A stretch of 52,989 nt of DNA from CAWULT01 sp963923455 (GCA_963923455.1 CAWULT010000020.1:1-52989), one strand, 5' to 3'. Counted from the stretch's first letter, positions 34,683-44,060 are shown. Numbers and translations are program-made. The notes: generated by a model not told the origin, from the sequence alone.

Positions 34683-35690
34683 GTGGCCGCCGCTGATCCC
34701 CGGACCGTCCTGGTGACCGGCGGGGCCGGCTACATCGGCAGCCACGCCGTCAAGGCGCTTCGGGCCGCCGGGCACCGCGTGGTCGTGTACGACGACCTGT
34801 CGGCCGGTCACCGCGAGGCCACGCTCGGCGCGCCGCTCGTCGTGGGCGACATTGGCGACGTCGACGCCGTCCGCCGCGCGCTCCGTGACTCCGGCGCGTC
34901 GTCGGTGATGCATTTCGCCGCCTGGCTCAACGTGAGCGAGTCGGTCGGCAACCCCCTGGGCTACTATCGGAACAACGTGGTGGGGACGCTGGCCACGCTC
35001 GAGGCGATGGCGGCCGAAGGGTGCCGTCAGTTCGTCTTCTCGTCGACCTGCGCCGTCTACGGCGAACCGGTCGAGACGCCCATTTCCGAGACGCACCCGA
35101 CGGCGCCCATCAACGCCTACGGGCAGTCGAAGCTGGCGATCGAGCATGCGCTGCCCCACCTCGAGCGTGCGCACGGGATCCGGTCCATCCGCCTGCGGTA
35201 CTTCAATGCCGCCGGCGCCGACCCGGACGGTGAGCTCGGCGAGGACCACGCCCCCGAGATCCACGTGATTCCGAGGGCCCTCGAGGCCATCTCCGGCGGG
35301 GAGCCGCTGCAGATCATGGGCGAGGACTACCCGACGCCGGATGGCACGTGCCTGCGCGACTACATCCATGTGTCCGACCTGGCCGACGCGCACGTCCGCG
35401 CGCTGGCCCGGCTGGAGCAGGGCGGTGCGTCGGCCACCTACAACGTCGGCACCGAGCGCCCGTCGTCGGTGCGCGAGGTCATCGCGGCGGTCGAACAGGT
35501 CACCGGCCGGCGCGTGGAGAGGCGTTCGGCACCGCGGCGTCCCGGCGACCCCGCGGTCCTCTACGCCTCGGCGGGGAAGATCCGCGCGGAACTCGGCTGG
35601 GTGCCGAAGCGGCCGGCTCTGGAGACGATGGTTGCCGATGCCTGGCGGTGGCACCTGGGGCGCGCCGCGCGGGCCGGGAAGGGGTCCTGA
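34683..35690 (+). CDS. galE: UDP-glucose 4-epimerase
   Basis: 335 residues, extended SDR. NAD loop TGGAGYIGSHAVKAL; catalytic S121 (FSSTCAVYGEP), Y146 and K150 (NAYGQSK); LRYFNAAGADPDGELGEDH and DGTCLRDYIHVSDLADAH are GalE signatures. Interconverts UDP-glucose and UDP-galactose, feeding galactose into surface glycans. GTG start. The stop overlaps the next gene by one base. It leads the plus-strand cluster opposite the exopolysaccharide operon. Confidence 0.95.
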   Translation: MAAADPRTVLVTGGAGYIGSHAVKALRAAGHRVVVYDDLSAGHREATLGAPLVVGDIGDVDAVRRALRDSGASSVMHFAAWLNVSESVGNPLGYYRNNVVGTLATLEAMAAEGCRQFVFSSTCAVYGEPVETPISETHPTAPINAYGQSKLAIEHALPHLERAHGIRSIRLRYFNAAGADPDGELGEDHAPEIHVIPRALEAISGGEPLQIMGEDYPTPDGTCLRDYIHVSDLADAHVRALARLEQGGASATYNVGTERPSSVREVIAAVEQVTGRRVERRSAPRRPGDPAVLYASAGKIRAELGWVPKRPALETMVADAWRWHLGRAARAGKGS

Positions 35691-36400
35691 TGTCGCGCCT
35701 GCGAGGCATCCTGAACGATCCGCTGTTGTCGGTGGTCATGCCGGTCTTCAACGAGCAGGCCACCATCGAGGAGATCATCCGCCGCGTGCTGGCCGTCCCG
35801 GTCCGCGTCGAGCTGATCGTCATCGACGACTGCTCGACCGACGGCACGCGCGACATCCTGGCGCGGCTGCAGTCCGAGCTCGGCTTCAAGCTGCTGCTCC
35901 AGCCGTCGAACGGCGGCAAGGGATCGGCCCTGCGCCGCGGCTTCGCGGAGGTGACCGGCGACCTGATGGTCATCCAGGACGCCGACCTCGAGTACTCGCC
36001 CGAGGAACTGCCCATGCTGATCGAACTGATCTGCCAGGGCCGGGCGGACGTCGTCTACGGCTCGCGGTTTCTCGGCCGCCACCGGGTGTTCATGTTCACG
36101 CACTACCTGGGCAACCTGGGCCTGACGCTCCTGACCAACGTGCTCTACAACACGATGCTCACCGACATGGAGACCTGCTACAAGGTGATGCGCACGTCGG
36201 TGCTGCGGTCGATGACCCTGCATTCGAACGGCTTCGGGATCGAGCCCGAGCTGACGGCGAAGATCTTCAAGCGGGGCTGTCGGGTGTACGAGGTGCCCAT
36301 CTCGTACGACGGCCGCGGGTACGACGAGGGGAAGAAGATCAGCTGGCGCGACGGCATCGTCGCCGTGTGGGTGCTGTTGAGGTATCGTTTCACGGAGTGA
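35690..36400 (+). CDS. GT2 glycosyltransferase (dolichol-phosphate mannosyltransferase-like)
   Basis: 236 residues. LSVVMPVFNEQATIEEIIRR, then VIDDCSTDGT, NGGKGSALRRGF and IQDADLEYSPEEL (DxD) are the polyprenyl-phosphate glycosyltransferase (DPM1-like) motifs. VYGSRFLG and MTDMETCYKVMR-type sequence (TDMETCYKVMRTSV) also match. There is no C-terminal membrane region, so it is the soluble or peripheral form. It likely transfers a sugar to a polyprenyl phosphate. ATG 35690 overlaps the galE stop by one base. Confidence 0.92.
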   Translation: MSRLRGILNDPLLSVVMPVFNEQATIEEIIRRVLAVPVRVELIVIDDCSTDGTRDILARLQSELGFKLLLQPSNGGKGSALRRGFAEVTGDLMVIQDADLEYSPEELPMLIELICQGRADVVYGSRFLGRHRVFMFTHYLGNLGLTLLTNVLYNTMLTDMETCYKVMRTSVLRSMTLHSNGFGIEPELTAKIFKRGCRVYEVPISYDGRGYDEGKKISWRDGIVAVWVLLRYRFTE

Positions 36401-38136
36401 CCGCGTTCTTCCGCCTGCTCGAGTACGCGCGGCCCCACCGCGCCCGCCTCGCCAGCGCGCTCGCTGCGATGGTGGTGTACGGGGCCGCCTCGGCAGGGGT
36501 CGCCTTCCTCATCAAGCCCATCTTCGATGAAGTCCTGCCGACCGGCGCGTCGCTCGGGCCGGTGGCGGGCTCGGTGCTCGGCCTCTACTTCCTCAAGGGC
36601 GTCGGCGGGTTCCTGTCGTCCTACCTGATGACCGACGTCGGGCAGCGGGTGGTGCACGACCTCCGCAACGAGCTGTTCCGGCACGTGCTCGGGCAGTCGG
36701 CCGCGTTCTTCTCCACGCAGACCACAGGGAAGCTCCTGTCGCGCCTGACGAACGATGTCGGCCAGATCCAGCAGGCCGTGTCCGAGACGGTCGGCGACCT
36801 GACCCGGGAGTCGCTGTCGATCCTCGGCTACGCGGCGCTCCTCTTCTACTACGACGCCCGCCTGGCGGTGGTCTGCCTGACCGGAGCCCCGATCGTCGTC
36901 TACCCGCTGGTACAGCTAGGGCAGCGCGTGCGGCGGACGACGCGGCGGAGCCAGGAGGCCCTGGAGCAGCTGTCGCACTTCGGCGCCGAGGCGTTCACCG
37001 GTCACCGCATCGTGAAGGCGTTCGGCGCCGAGGCGCGCGAGACCGATCGATTCGATCGCGCCTCCGATCACCTGTACCGCACCAACATGAAGGTGACGGG
37101 GGCGCTGTCTGTGCTGCCGCCGCTGATGGAGTTCATCGGCGGCATCGCGTTCGTGGCGGCGCTCTGGTACGGCAGCCGGGAGATCGCATCGGGGCGCCTC
37201 ACCTCCGGTGAGTTCGCCGGGTTCATCGCGGCCCTGTTCCTGATGTACGGACCGGCCAAGAAGCTGAGCCGGGTCAATGCGACCCTGCAGCAGGCGCTGG
37301 CCGCGTCGGAACGCATCTTCGAACTGCTCGACACGCACAGCGAAGTCGCAGAGCAGCCCGGCGCGCCGCCGCTCCCGCCGTTCCGGCACGAGATCGAGTT
37401 CCGCAGCGTGTCGTTCGCCTACGGAGGCGCCGAGGAAGCGACGCTGCGCGGCGTCCAGCTGCACGTGCGCGCCGGACGGATGCTGGCGATCGTCGGCCGG
37501 AGTGGCGCTGGCAAGACCACGCTCGTGAACCTGTTGCCGCGCTTCTACGACGTCACCGGGGGGGCGCTGCTCGTCGACGGGCGTGACGTCCGCGACGTGA
37601 CGCTGGCGTCGCTGCGCGGCCAGATCAGCATCGTCACGCAGGACACGGTGCTCTTCGACGACACGGTCGGCGCCAACATCGCCTACGGCCGGCCCACGGC
37701 CACCCAGGCCGAGATCGAGGCCGCCGCGCGCGCGGCGCACGCCCACGAGTTCATCGTGACGCTCGACGACGGGTACGACACGCGGATCGGCGAGCGGGGG
37801 CAGCGCCTGTCCGGCGGACAGCGGCAGCGGATTGCGATTGCCCGGGCGCTGCTGCGCGACGCGCCGATCCTGATCCTCGACGAGGCGACGTCGGCGCTCG
37901 ACACCGAATCGGAGCAGCTCGTGCAGGAGGCGCTGGCGGCGCTGATGTCGAACCGGACCTCGTTCGTGATTGCGCATCGCCTGTCGACGGTCCGTCGGGC
38001 CGACGCCATCGTCGTGCTGGAGCAGGGGCGCATCGTCGAGTCGGGCACGCACGACGAGCTGCTGGCCCTGGGGGGCGCCTATGCGAAACTGTACGAGGGG
38101 CAGCTCCTCGAGGAGCCGACCGAGGTGGAGGGTTAG
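36397..38136 (+). CDS. ABC exporter, MsbA-like (fused membrane and ATPase domains)
   Basis: 579-residue half-transporter. Residues 1-310 are the six-helix membrane domain (HRARLASALAAMVVYGAASA and following; FSTQTTGKLLSRLTNDVGQI is the coupling region). The ATPase domain has Walker A GRSGAGKTTL, Q-loop IVTQDTVLFDDTV, signature LSGGQRQRIAIARAL, Walker B ILILDEATSALD and switch H in IAHRLSTV. MsbA-type proteins flip lipid A core or glycolipids. Together with galE and the GT2 gene it may export a glycolipid. The GTG start overlaps the GT2 stop as GTGA. Confidence 0.93.
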   Translation: MTAFFRLLEYARPHRARLASALAAMVVYGAASAGVAFLIKPIFDEVLPTGASLGPVAGSVLGLYFLKGVGGFLSSYLMTDVGQRVVHDLRNELFRHVLGQSAAFFSTQTTGKLLSRLTNDVGQIQQAVSETVGDLTRESLSILGYAALLFYYDARLAVVCLTGAPIVVYPLVQLGQRVRRTTRRSQEALEQLSHFGAEAFTGHRIVKAFGAEARETDRFDRASDHLYRTNMKVTGALSVLPPLMEFIGGIAFVAALWYGSREIASGRLTSGEFAGFIAALFLMYGPAKKLSRVNATLQQALAASERIFELLDTHSEVAEQPGAPPLPPFRHEIEFRSVSFAYGGAEEATLRGVQLHVRAGRMLAIVGRSGAGKTTLVNLLPRFYDVTGGALLVDGRDVRDVTLASLRGQISIVTQDTVLFDDTVGANIAYGRPTATQAEIEAAARAAHAHEFIVTLDDGYDTRIGERGQRLSGGQRQRIAIARALLRDAPILILDEATSALDTESEQLVQEALAALMSNRTSFVIAHRLSTVRRADAIVVLEQGRIVESGTHDELLALGGAYAKLYEGQLLEEPTEVEG

Positions 38137-38145
38137 GACGCCGGC

Positions 38146-39039
38146 ATGATCAAGTCGATGACGGGCTTCGCGTCACTGACGCGGGAAGACGCCCTGGCCA
38201 CGATCGGCGTCACGGTGAAGACGGTGAACCACCGGTTCCTGGACGTGCAGTTCCGGATGCCGGCGTCGCTGTCGAACCTGGAGCCGCGTGTGCGCGCCGC
38301 GCTGCAGCGGCGCGTGTCACGGGGCCGTGTGGAGCTGGGCGTGTCGGTGCAGCTGCGCACTCCGCCGGCGCCCACGATCGAGCTGAACGCGGAGTTCGCG
38401 CGCGCGCTGGCCGCGACGCTCGAACAGGCCCGCGCGGACGGGCTCGTGGCGGGCCCGCTGACCCCCGGCGACCTGCTGCGGCTGCCCCAGGCCATCACCG
38501 TGCGCGACCGCGGGCCCGAGCTCCTTCCCGAGGTCGAGGCGGCCGTCGCCGCCGGCGTCGAGGCGGCGGTGGAGGAGGCGGCCGCGCGGCTCGACGAGAT
38601 GCGGACGCGCGAGGGGGATCACCTGCGCGCCGATCTCGAGGCACGACGGGTCACGCTCGGGGCGCTGATCGGCCGGCTCGAAGAGGCCGCGGAGGAAGGC
38701 CGGGCGGGGGTCGAGGCGCGCCTCCGGGAGCGGGTCGATCAGATCAGGCTGGAGTCGCCGGCCGACCCGGCGCTCGTCGCCCAGGAGGTCGTCCGCGCCG
38801 CGCAACGGTCCGACATCTCCGAGGAGGTCACCCGCTTCCGCGGGCACCTGGCGCATTGGCTGGCGCTGGCCGATTCCGACGAGCCCTGCGGACGGAAGCT
38901 GGATTTCCTGCTGCAGGAGATGAACCGCGAGATCAACACGATCGGGTCGAAGGCCGACGGGCTGCGCGTCTCCGAACTCGTGATCACGGCGAAGGCCGAG
39001 CTCGAGAAGATGCGGGAGCAGGTGCAGAATGTCGAGTAG
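38146..39039 (+). CDS. yicC: YicC family endoribonuclease
   Basis: 297 residues. Starts with the family hallmark MIKSMTGFASLTRED; VKTVNHRFLDVQFRMP follows, and the C-terminal domain has SDISEEVTRFRGHLAHW, then CGRKLDFLLQEMNREINTIGSKA. YicC proteins are ring-forming endoribonucleases involved in sRNA turnover in E. coli. The usual yicC-gmk order is kept; the stop overlaps gmk by 11 bases. Confidence 0.94.
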   Translation: MIKSMTGFASLTREDALATIGVTVKTVNHRFLDVQFRMPASLSNLEPRVRAALQRRVSRGRVELGVSVQLRTPPAPTIELNAEFARALAATLEQARADGLVAGPLTPGDLLRLPQAITVRDRGPELLPEVEAAVAAGVEAAVEEAAARLDEMRTREGDHLRADLEARRVTLGALIGRLEEAAEEGRAGVEARLRERVDQIRLESPADPALVAQEVVRAAQRSDISEEVTRFRGHLAHWLALADSDEPCGRKLDFLLQEMNREINTIGSKADGLRVSELVITAKAELEKMREQVQNVE

Positions 39040-39652
39040 CCACCGGGGCCTGCTGTTCATCGTGTCGGCCCCGTCGGGCACCGGCAAGACCACGCTCGTC
39101 GAGCGCCTCGTCCAGGTCGTGCCGGGCCTGCGGCAGTCGCGCTCCTACACCTCGCGGGCCGCCCGCGCCGGCGAGGTCGACGGCGTCGACTACCACTTCA
39201 TCGGCCGCGACCGCTTCGAGGAGATGGTGCGCGAGGGCGCGTTTCTCGAGTGGGCCGACGTGTTCGGCAACTACTACGGCACGGCGGCCGCCGACACCGA
39301 GGCCCGCCTCGCGGCCGGCGACGATGTCGTGCTGGTGATCGACGTCCAGGGGGCGCGCCAGGTCCGCAGCCGGGGCATCGAGACGGTGGGGGTCTTCGTG
39401 CTGCCGCCGTCGGCAGCGGCGCTCGAGCAGCGCCTGCGGGGCCGAAGCAAGGACAGCGAGGAGCAGGTACGGCGGCGGCTCGCGGTGGCACGCGCCGAGG
39501 TGCCCGAGTTCGCGCAGTACGAGTACGTCGTCGTCAACGACGAGGTGGAGCCGGCCGTGGACCGGCTGCGTGCGATCGTGCTCGCCGAGCGGGCGCGCGT
39601 GAAGGCCATGCGCGCGGCGGCCGGGACGATCATCGAGACCTTCAAGGACTGA
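39029..39652 (+). CDS. gmk: Guanylate kinase
   Basis: 207 residues. Phosphorylates GMP to GDP. P-loop S13-APSGTGKTT, GMP-binding region SRSYTSRAARAGEVDGVDYHFI, EWADVFGNYYGT, and LIDVQGARQV-type strand (VLVIDVQGARQVRS). The lid region SKDSEEQVRRRLA is also present. coaBC follows after seven bases; the rpoZ gene commonly found between gmk and coaBC is not here. Confidence 0.96.
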   Translation: MSSSHRGLLFIVSAPSGTGKTTLVERLVQVVPGLRQSRSYTSRAARAGEVDGVDYHFIGRDRFEEMVREGAFLEWADVFGNYYGTAAADTEARLAAGDDVVLVIDVQGARQVRSRGIETVGVFVLPPSAAALEQRLRGRSKDSEEQVRRRLAVARAEVPEFAQYEYVVVNDEVEPAVDRLRAIVLAERARVKAMRAAAGTIIETFKD

Positions 39653-39659
39653 GCGGACG

Positions 39660-40877
39660 ATGGCTCGAATCGCGTTGGGCGTGACCGGGGGCGTGGGCGC
39701 CTACAAGGCCGTCGAGGTGTGCCGCGGGCTGCAGAAGCGCGGCCACGACGTCGTCGCCGTGATGACCCGCGCCGCCACGCGGTTCGTCGGGCCGCTCACC
39801 TTCGAGGCGATCACGCGCCATCCCGTCGTCACCTCGCAGTGGCGACCTGGCATGAACGCCGACATCGAGCACATCGCGCTCGCCGACGGCATCGACCTGC
39901 TGCTCGTCGCGCCCTGCACGGCCAACGTGATCGGCAAGTTCGCCAACGGCATCGCCGACGATTTCCTCAGCTCGCTCTACCTGGCGACGAAGGCGCCGGT
40001 GCTCGTCGCGCCGGCGATGAACACCAACATGCTCGCGCACGAGGCCGTCCAGCGGAACGTGCGGACGCTCGCGGCGCGCGGGGTCCGGTTCGTCGAGCCG
40101 GGCGACGGCTACCTGGCCTGCGGCTGGGTGGGCAAGGGCCGACTGGCTGAACCGGAGGAGATCGTCGAGGCGGCGCATCGGGCGGTCACGACGGTCGACT
40201 CACCCTTGGCGGGGCGGCGGGTGCTGGTCACGGCCGGGCCCACCTACGAGGACATCGACCCGGTCCGCTTCGTCGGCAACCGCTCGAGCGGCCGCATGGG
40301 GTTCGCGATCGCGGCCGAAGCCGCCCGGCGTGGCGCCGCCGTGACGCTGGTCGTCGGGCCGACGCGCCTCGAGCCACCGGCGGTCACGTCGATCGTGCGC
40401 GTCCGGTCGGCTGCCGAGATGCACGCGGCCGTGTTGCGCGAGGCGGCCACCGCCGACGTCGTGGTGATGGCGGCGGCCGTGGCCGACTACACGCCGGCCC
40501 GCCCGGCGACCGGCAAGATCGCGAAGCAGGACGCGCCCCTCACCCTCACGCTCGAGCGCACGCGTGACATCCTGGCCGACCTGGGCGCGGCCCGGGCGCA
40601 GGCCGGCGCCGCCAGGCCGGTGCTGGTCGGCTTCGCGGCCGAGACGGACGACGTCGTACGCAAGGCGCGCGAGAAGCAGGCGCGCAAGCGCGTGGACCTC
40701 ATCGTCGCCAACGACGTGTCACGGCCGGACCAGGGATTCGACGTGGAGACCAACGCCGTCACCATCGTGGGAGCGGGTGGCGACCAGGTCGTACCGCTGC
40801 AGGCCAAGGCCGGCGTTGCGGCCGCGATTCTCGACCGCGTCGAGCAGGCGCTGACGGCCGCTGGCGCCCGGCCCTGA
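39660..40877 (+). CDS. coaBC: Bifunctional phosphopantothenoylcysteine decarboxylase / phosphopantothenate-cysteine ligase
   Basis: 405 residues; two steps of coenzyme A synthesis on one chain. The N-terminal CoaC flavoprotein (1-185) has LGVTGGVGAYKAVEV, then VAPCTANVIGKFANGIADDF, the PAMNTNM loop and the catalytic cysteine in GYLACGWVGKGRLAEPEEI. The C-terminal CoaB ligase (190-405) starts VLVTAGPTYEDIDPVRFVGN followed by RSSGRMG, with AAVADYTPA and the lysine-rich VRKAREKQARKRVDLIVAND. Confidence 0.96.
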   Translation: MARIALGVTGGVGAYKAVEVCRGLQKRGHDVVAVMTRAATRFVGPLTFEAITRHPVVTSQWRPGMNADIEHIALADGIDLLLVAPCTANVIGKFANGIADDFLSSLYLATKAPVLVAPAMNTNMLAHEAVQRNVRTLAARGVRFVEPGDGYLACGWVGKGRLAEPEEIVEAAHRAVTTVDSPLAGRRVLVTAGPTYEDIDPVRFVGNRSSGRMGFAIAAEAARRGAAVTLVVGPTRLEPPAVTSIVRVRSAAEMHAAVLREAATADVVVMAAAVADYTPARPATGKIAKQDAPLTLTLERTRDILADLGAARAQAGAARPVLVGFAAETDDVVRKAREKQARKRVDLIVANDVSRPDQGFDVETNAVTIVGAGGDQVVPLQAKAGVAAAILDRVEQALTAAGARP

Positions 40878-40902
40878 CGCGACCGCGCCCCGGGGCCCGA
40901 CC

Positions 40903-41829
40903 ATGACGAGCGACGATCTGCGCGCGCATCTCGAGTTCCTCCGCTCCCTCGGTGTCGAGGGCGTCCGGTTCGATCCCGCCTGGCGCACACGTGCCGTGCC
41001 GGACCCGGCGCCGCCCGCCCGTGAGCCGGGCGAACAGGCCGGTGCCGCCGCGGAGGACGCCGCCGGCGGACAGGCTGCCGGGCCCTGCCCCGAGCCCGTC
41101 GCCCCGGGCGCCGCACCGGCGGTCCTGTTCCAGGAAGCGGAGGCCGTGGCGCTGACCGCCGTGGCGCCGGGCGTTCCCGCGGGGAGCACAACCGCGGCGG
41201 CACCGGTGCCGCCGCCGGCGGAGCGCGAGGTGTCCGGCATGGTGTCGATCCCGCTGTCCGTAGAGGAGACGCTCGCCGCCCTGCGCAGCGAGATCGGCCC
41301 CGACTGCCGGCGGTGCAAGCTGCACACGCTCGGGCGGAAGCAGGTGGTGTTCGGCGTGGGCAATCCACGGGCGGCGCTGATGTTCGTCGGCGAGGCGCCC
41401 GGGGCCGACGAAGACATCCAGGGCGAGCCGTTCGTCGGCCGGGCGGGCCAGTTGCTGACGAAGATCATCGAGGCGATCGAGATGCGCCGCGAGGACGTCT
41501 ACATCGCCAACGTGATCAAGTGCCGGCCGCCCGGCAACCGCAACCCGGAGCCGGACGAAGTCGAACAGTGCGAGCCCTTCCTGTTCCGGCAGATCGACAG
41601 CATCCGCCCGAGGGTGATCGTCGCGCTCGGCAAGTTCGCCGCGCAGTCCCTGCTGCGCTCGAACGAGCCGATCACGCGGCTGCGCGGCCGCGAGTTCGCC
41701 TACCGCGACGCCGTGTTGATTCCGACCTACCACCCGGCGTACCTGCTGCGCAACCCACCGGCGAAGCGCGAGGTGTGGGAGGACATGAAGCGGGTGAAGG
41801 CCATCCTGGCCCAGGGCACGGGCGGGTGA
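40903..41829 (+). CDS. Uracil-DNA glycosylase, family 4 (Fe-S type)
   Basis: 308 residues. The C-terminal 185 residues are a family-4 UDG: four cluster cysteines C135, C138, C207 and C223, the GEAPGADEDIQGEPFVGRAGQLL active-site region and the HPAYLL motif. It removes uracil from DNA. The first 115 residues are an unusual Pro/Ala/Glu-rich stretch after a short helix (LRAHLEFLRSLGVEGVRFDP). The N-terminal motif could bind a partner such as the priA product. priA overlaps the stop by four bases. Confidence 0.93.
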   Translation: MTSDDLRAHLEFLRSLGVEGVRFDPAWRTRAVPDPAPPAREPGEQAGAAAEDAAGGQAAGPCPEPVAPGAAPAVLFQEAEAVALTAVAPGVPAGSTTAAAPVPPPAEREVSGMVSIPLSVEETLAALRSEIGPDCRRCKLHTLGRKQVVFGVGNPRAALMFVGEAPGADEDIQGEPFVGRAGQLLTKIIEAIEMRREDVYIANVIKCRPPGNRNPEPDEVEQCEPFLFRQIDSIRPRVIVALGKFAAQSLLRSNEPITRLRGREFAYRDAVLIPTYHPAYLLRNPPAKREVWEDMKRVKAILAQGTGG

Positions 41830-44060
41830 CACGCGTCGTCTCAGTCGCCGTCCCGGTCCCGCTGCTCGACGCCCTCACGTACCGCGTGCCCGATCCGCTG
41901 CCGACCCCGCCCGTCGGGGCGCGCGTCCGCGTGCCGCTGGGCGGTCGCGTCGTGACCGGGTGCGTGGTGTCCCACGTCGTGCCCGCCGACGTGCCCGGTG
42001 CGGCGCTGAAGGACATCGTGGCCGTGGTCGACACGACACCGTTCGTGCCGCCGGTGGTCGTCGAGCTGTGCCAGTGGGTGGCGGAGTACTACCTCGCCGG
42101 CATCGGCGACGCGATCGGCGTGGCGATGCCGCCCGGCGCGCGCGACGCCGCGTCCGGCTTCAGGACGCACCGGGTCGCGGGCCTGACGCCGCACGGGTTG
42201 TCGGCGGCGGGCGCGGCGGCCGAGCCGGCCGGCATCACCGCGAAGCAGCGTGCGGCGCTCGAGACGCTGGCCCATGCGCCGGCCGGGCTGCCGCTGGCGG
42301 ACCTGCGCGAGCGCGGCGTGACGGCGGACGTGCTGGGCCGCCTGGCCGCACGTGGCCTGGTGACGTTCCGCGACGAGGCCCACGAGCGCGACCCGTTCGC
42401 CCGTGCCGCGATGGCGACGGTCGTGCCGGACGCGGGACGCCGGCTGAGCGACGAACAGGCCACGGCGGTCGACCGGTTGACCGGCCTGGCTGCGTCGGGC
42501 GCATTCAGGGTCGCGCTGCTGCACGGCGTCACGGGCAGTGGCAAGACCGAGATCTACCTGCGCCTCGCGGATCACGTCCGTCGCTCGGGCCGCCAGGTGC
42601 TGCTGCTCGTGCCGGAGATCGCCCTGACGCCGTCGGTGGTCGCCCAGGTACGGGGCGCGTTCGGCGACCGCGTGGCCATCCAGCACAGCGGCCTGTCGAC
42701 CGGCGAGCGCCACGATCAGTGGCAGCGGATCCGCCGCGGCGACGTGGACGTCGTCGTCGGCACGCGGTCCGCGGTGTTCGCGCCGGTGCCCCGGCTCGGC
42801 CTCGTCATCGTCGACGAGGAGCACGACGCGTCCTACAAGCAGGACGAGGCGCCCCGGTACCATGGGCGCGACGTCGCCGTCGTGCGGGCCAGCCGCGAGG
42901 GCGCGCTCGTCGTGCTGGGCTCGGCGACGCCCTCGCTCGAGACGTGGCAGAACGCCGCGAGCGGCAAGTACGTGCTCGTCACGCTCGCGCGCCGCGTCAT
43001 GGACCGCCCGCTCGCGGGCGTGACGATCGTGAACATGCGCGAGGAGTACGCCGAGCAGGGGCCCGACGCGGTCCTCAGCCGGGCGCTGGTCGAGGCCCTC
43101 GACCGCCGGCTGGCCAGCGGCGAGCAGGCCCTGCTGCTCCTGAACCGGCGCGGGTACGCCACGGCGGTGTTCTGCCGGCAGTGCGGCGACACGTTCGAGT
43201 GCCCGAACTGCAGCGTCTCGCTGACCGTCCACACGGCGCGCCAGGGCTGGCGGGCCCGCTGTCACTACTGCAACCACGCCATGACGGTGCCGAAGGTGTG
43301 CCGGAAGTGCGCGGCCCCGTACCTGGAGCAGGCCGGCTTCGGGACCGAGCGCGTGGAGCAGGTGCTGCGCGAGACGTTCCCGCAGGCGCGGGTCGGCCGC
43401 GTGGACCGCGACGCCATCCGCCGCAAGGGCGCGCTCACGTCGATCCTGTCCCGGTTCGCCGCCGGCGACCTCGACGTGCTGGTGGGGACGCAGATGATCG
43501 CGAAGGGGCACGACTTTCCGAAGGTCACGCTGGTCGGCGTGATCTCGGCGGACGTCGGGCTCGGCGTAGCGGACTTCCGTGCCGGCGAACGGACCTTCCA
43601 GCTGCTCACGCAGGTCGCCGGCCGCGCGGGTCGCGGCGAGCGGGCGGGCGAGGCCATCGTCCAGACCCTCTATCCCGAGCACTATTCGATCGAGCTGGCA
43701 TGCCGGCAGGACTACGGGGCGTTCGTCGAGAAGGAGCTGGCCTACCGGTCGGGCATGCGCTATCCGCCCGCGGTTGCGCTGGTCAACGCCGTGGTGCGGG
43801 GGCGGTCGCTGGAGGAGGCGATGCGGACCGCGCACGACGTGACAGCGCGGCTGGAGACCGCCGCCGCGGCCGGGCGCTTCCGCATCCTCGGTCCGGCACC
43901 GGCCCCGCTCACGCGGCTGCGCGGCGAGCACCGGGTGCAGTTCTTCCTGAAGGGCGCCCGCCGCGCCGAGATGCGGCAGGCGATCCGCGCCGCGCTCGCC
44001 GAGATGCCGGAAGCCCGCCGACGCATCACCGTCGACGTCGATCCGTTGAGCGTCCTGTGA
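41826..44060 (+). CDS. priA: Primosomal replication restart helicase PriA
   Basis: 744 residues. The N-terminal 3'-DNA-binding domain (VSVAVPVPLLDALTYRVPD; VVTGCVV) is followed by a helicase core: Walker A GVTGSGKTE, LLLVPEIALTP, DEEHDASYKQ (DEEH box), LGSATPSLE. The zinc region carries eight cysteines (CRQCGDTFECPNC; CHYCNH; CRKC), and QMIAKGHDFPKVTLVGV and AGRAGRGERAGEAIVQT complete the helicase. The GTG overlaps the UDG stop as GTGA. The stop is directly adjacent to the convergent M50 protease stop. Confidence 0.96.
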   Translation: MTRVVSVAVPVPLLDALTYRVPDPLPTPPVGARVRVPLGGRVVTGCVVSHVVPADVPGAALKDIVAVVDTTPFVPPVVVELCQWVAEYYLAGIGDAIGVAMPPGARDAASGFRTHRVAGLTPHGLSAAGAAAEPAGITAKQRAALETLAHAPAGLPLADLRERGVTADVLGRLAARGLVTFRDEAHERDPFARAAMATVVPDAGRRLSDEQATAVDRLTGLAASGAFRVALLHGVTGSGKTEIYLRLADHVRRSGRQVLLLVPEIALTPSVVAQVRGAFGDRVAIQHSGLSTGERHDQWQRIRRGDVDVVVGTRSAVFAPVPRLGLVIVDEEHDASYKQDEAPRYHGRDVAVVRASREGALVVLGSATPSLETWQNAASGKYVLVTLARRVMDRPLAGVTIVNMREEYAEQGPDAVLSRALVEALDRRLASGEQALLLLNRRGYATAVFCRQCGDTFECPNCSVSLTVHTARQGWRARCHYCNHAMTVPKVCRKCAAPYLEQAGFGTERVEQVLRETFPQARVGRVDRDAIRRKGALTSILSRFAAGDLDVLVGTQMIAKGHDFPKVTLVGVISADVGLGVADFRAGERTFQLLTQVAGRAGRGERAGEAIVQTLYPEHYSIELACRQDYGAFVEKELAYRSGMRYPPAVALVNAVVRGRSLEEAMRTAHDVTARLETAAAAGRFRILGPAPAPLTRLRGEHRVQFFLKGARRAEMRQAIRAALAEMPEARRRITVDVDPLSVL

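Noticed and set aside
34595..34696. A 33-codon frame beginning MPILIVEPE before galE
   Set aside because: It looks like the start of a receiver domain but stops at once, has no ribosome binding site, and overlaps galE; leader peptide or remnant cannot be shown.
41841..43931. A long open frame opposite priA
   Set aside because: priA carries every helicase and zinc motif; the opposite frame has none.
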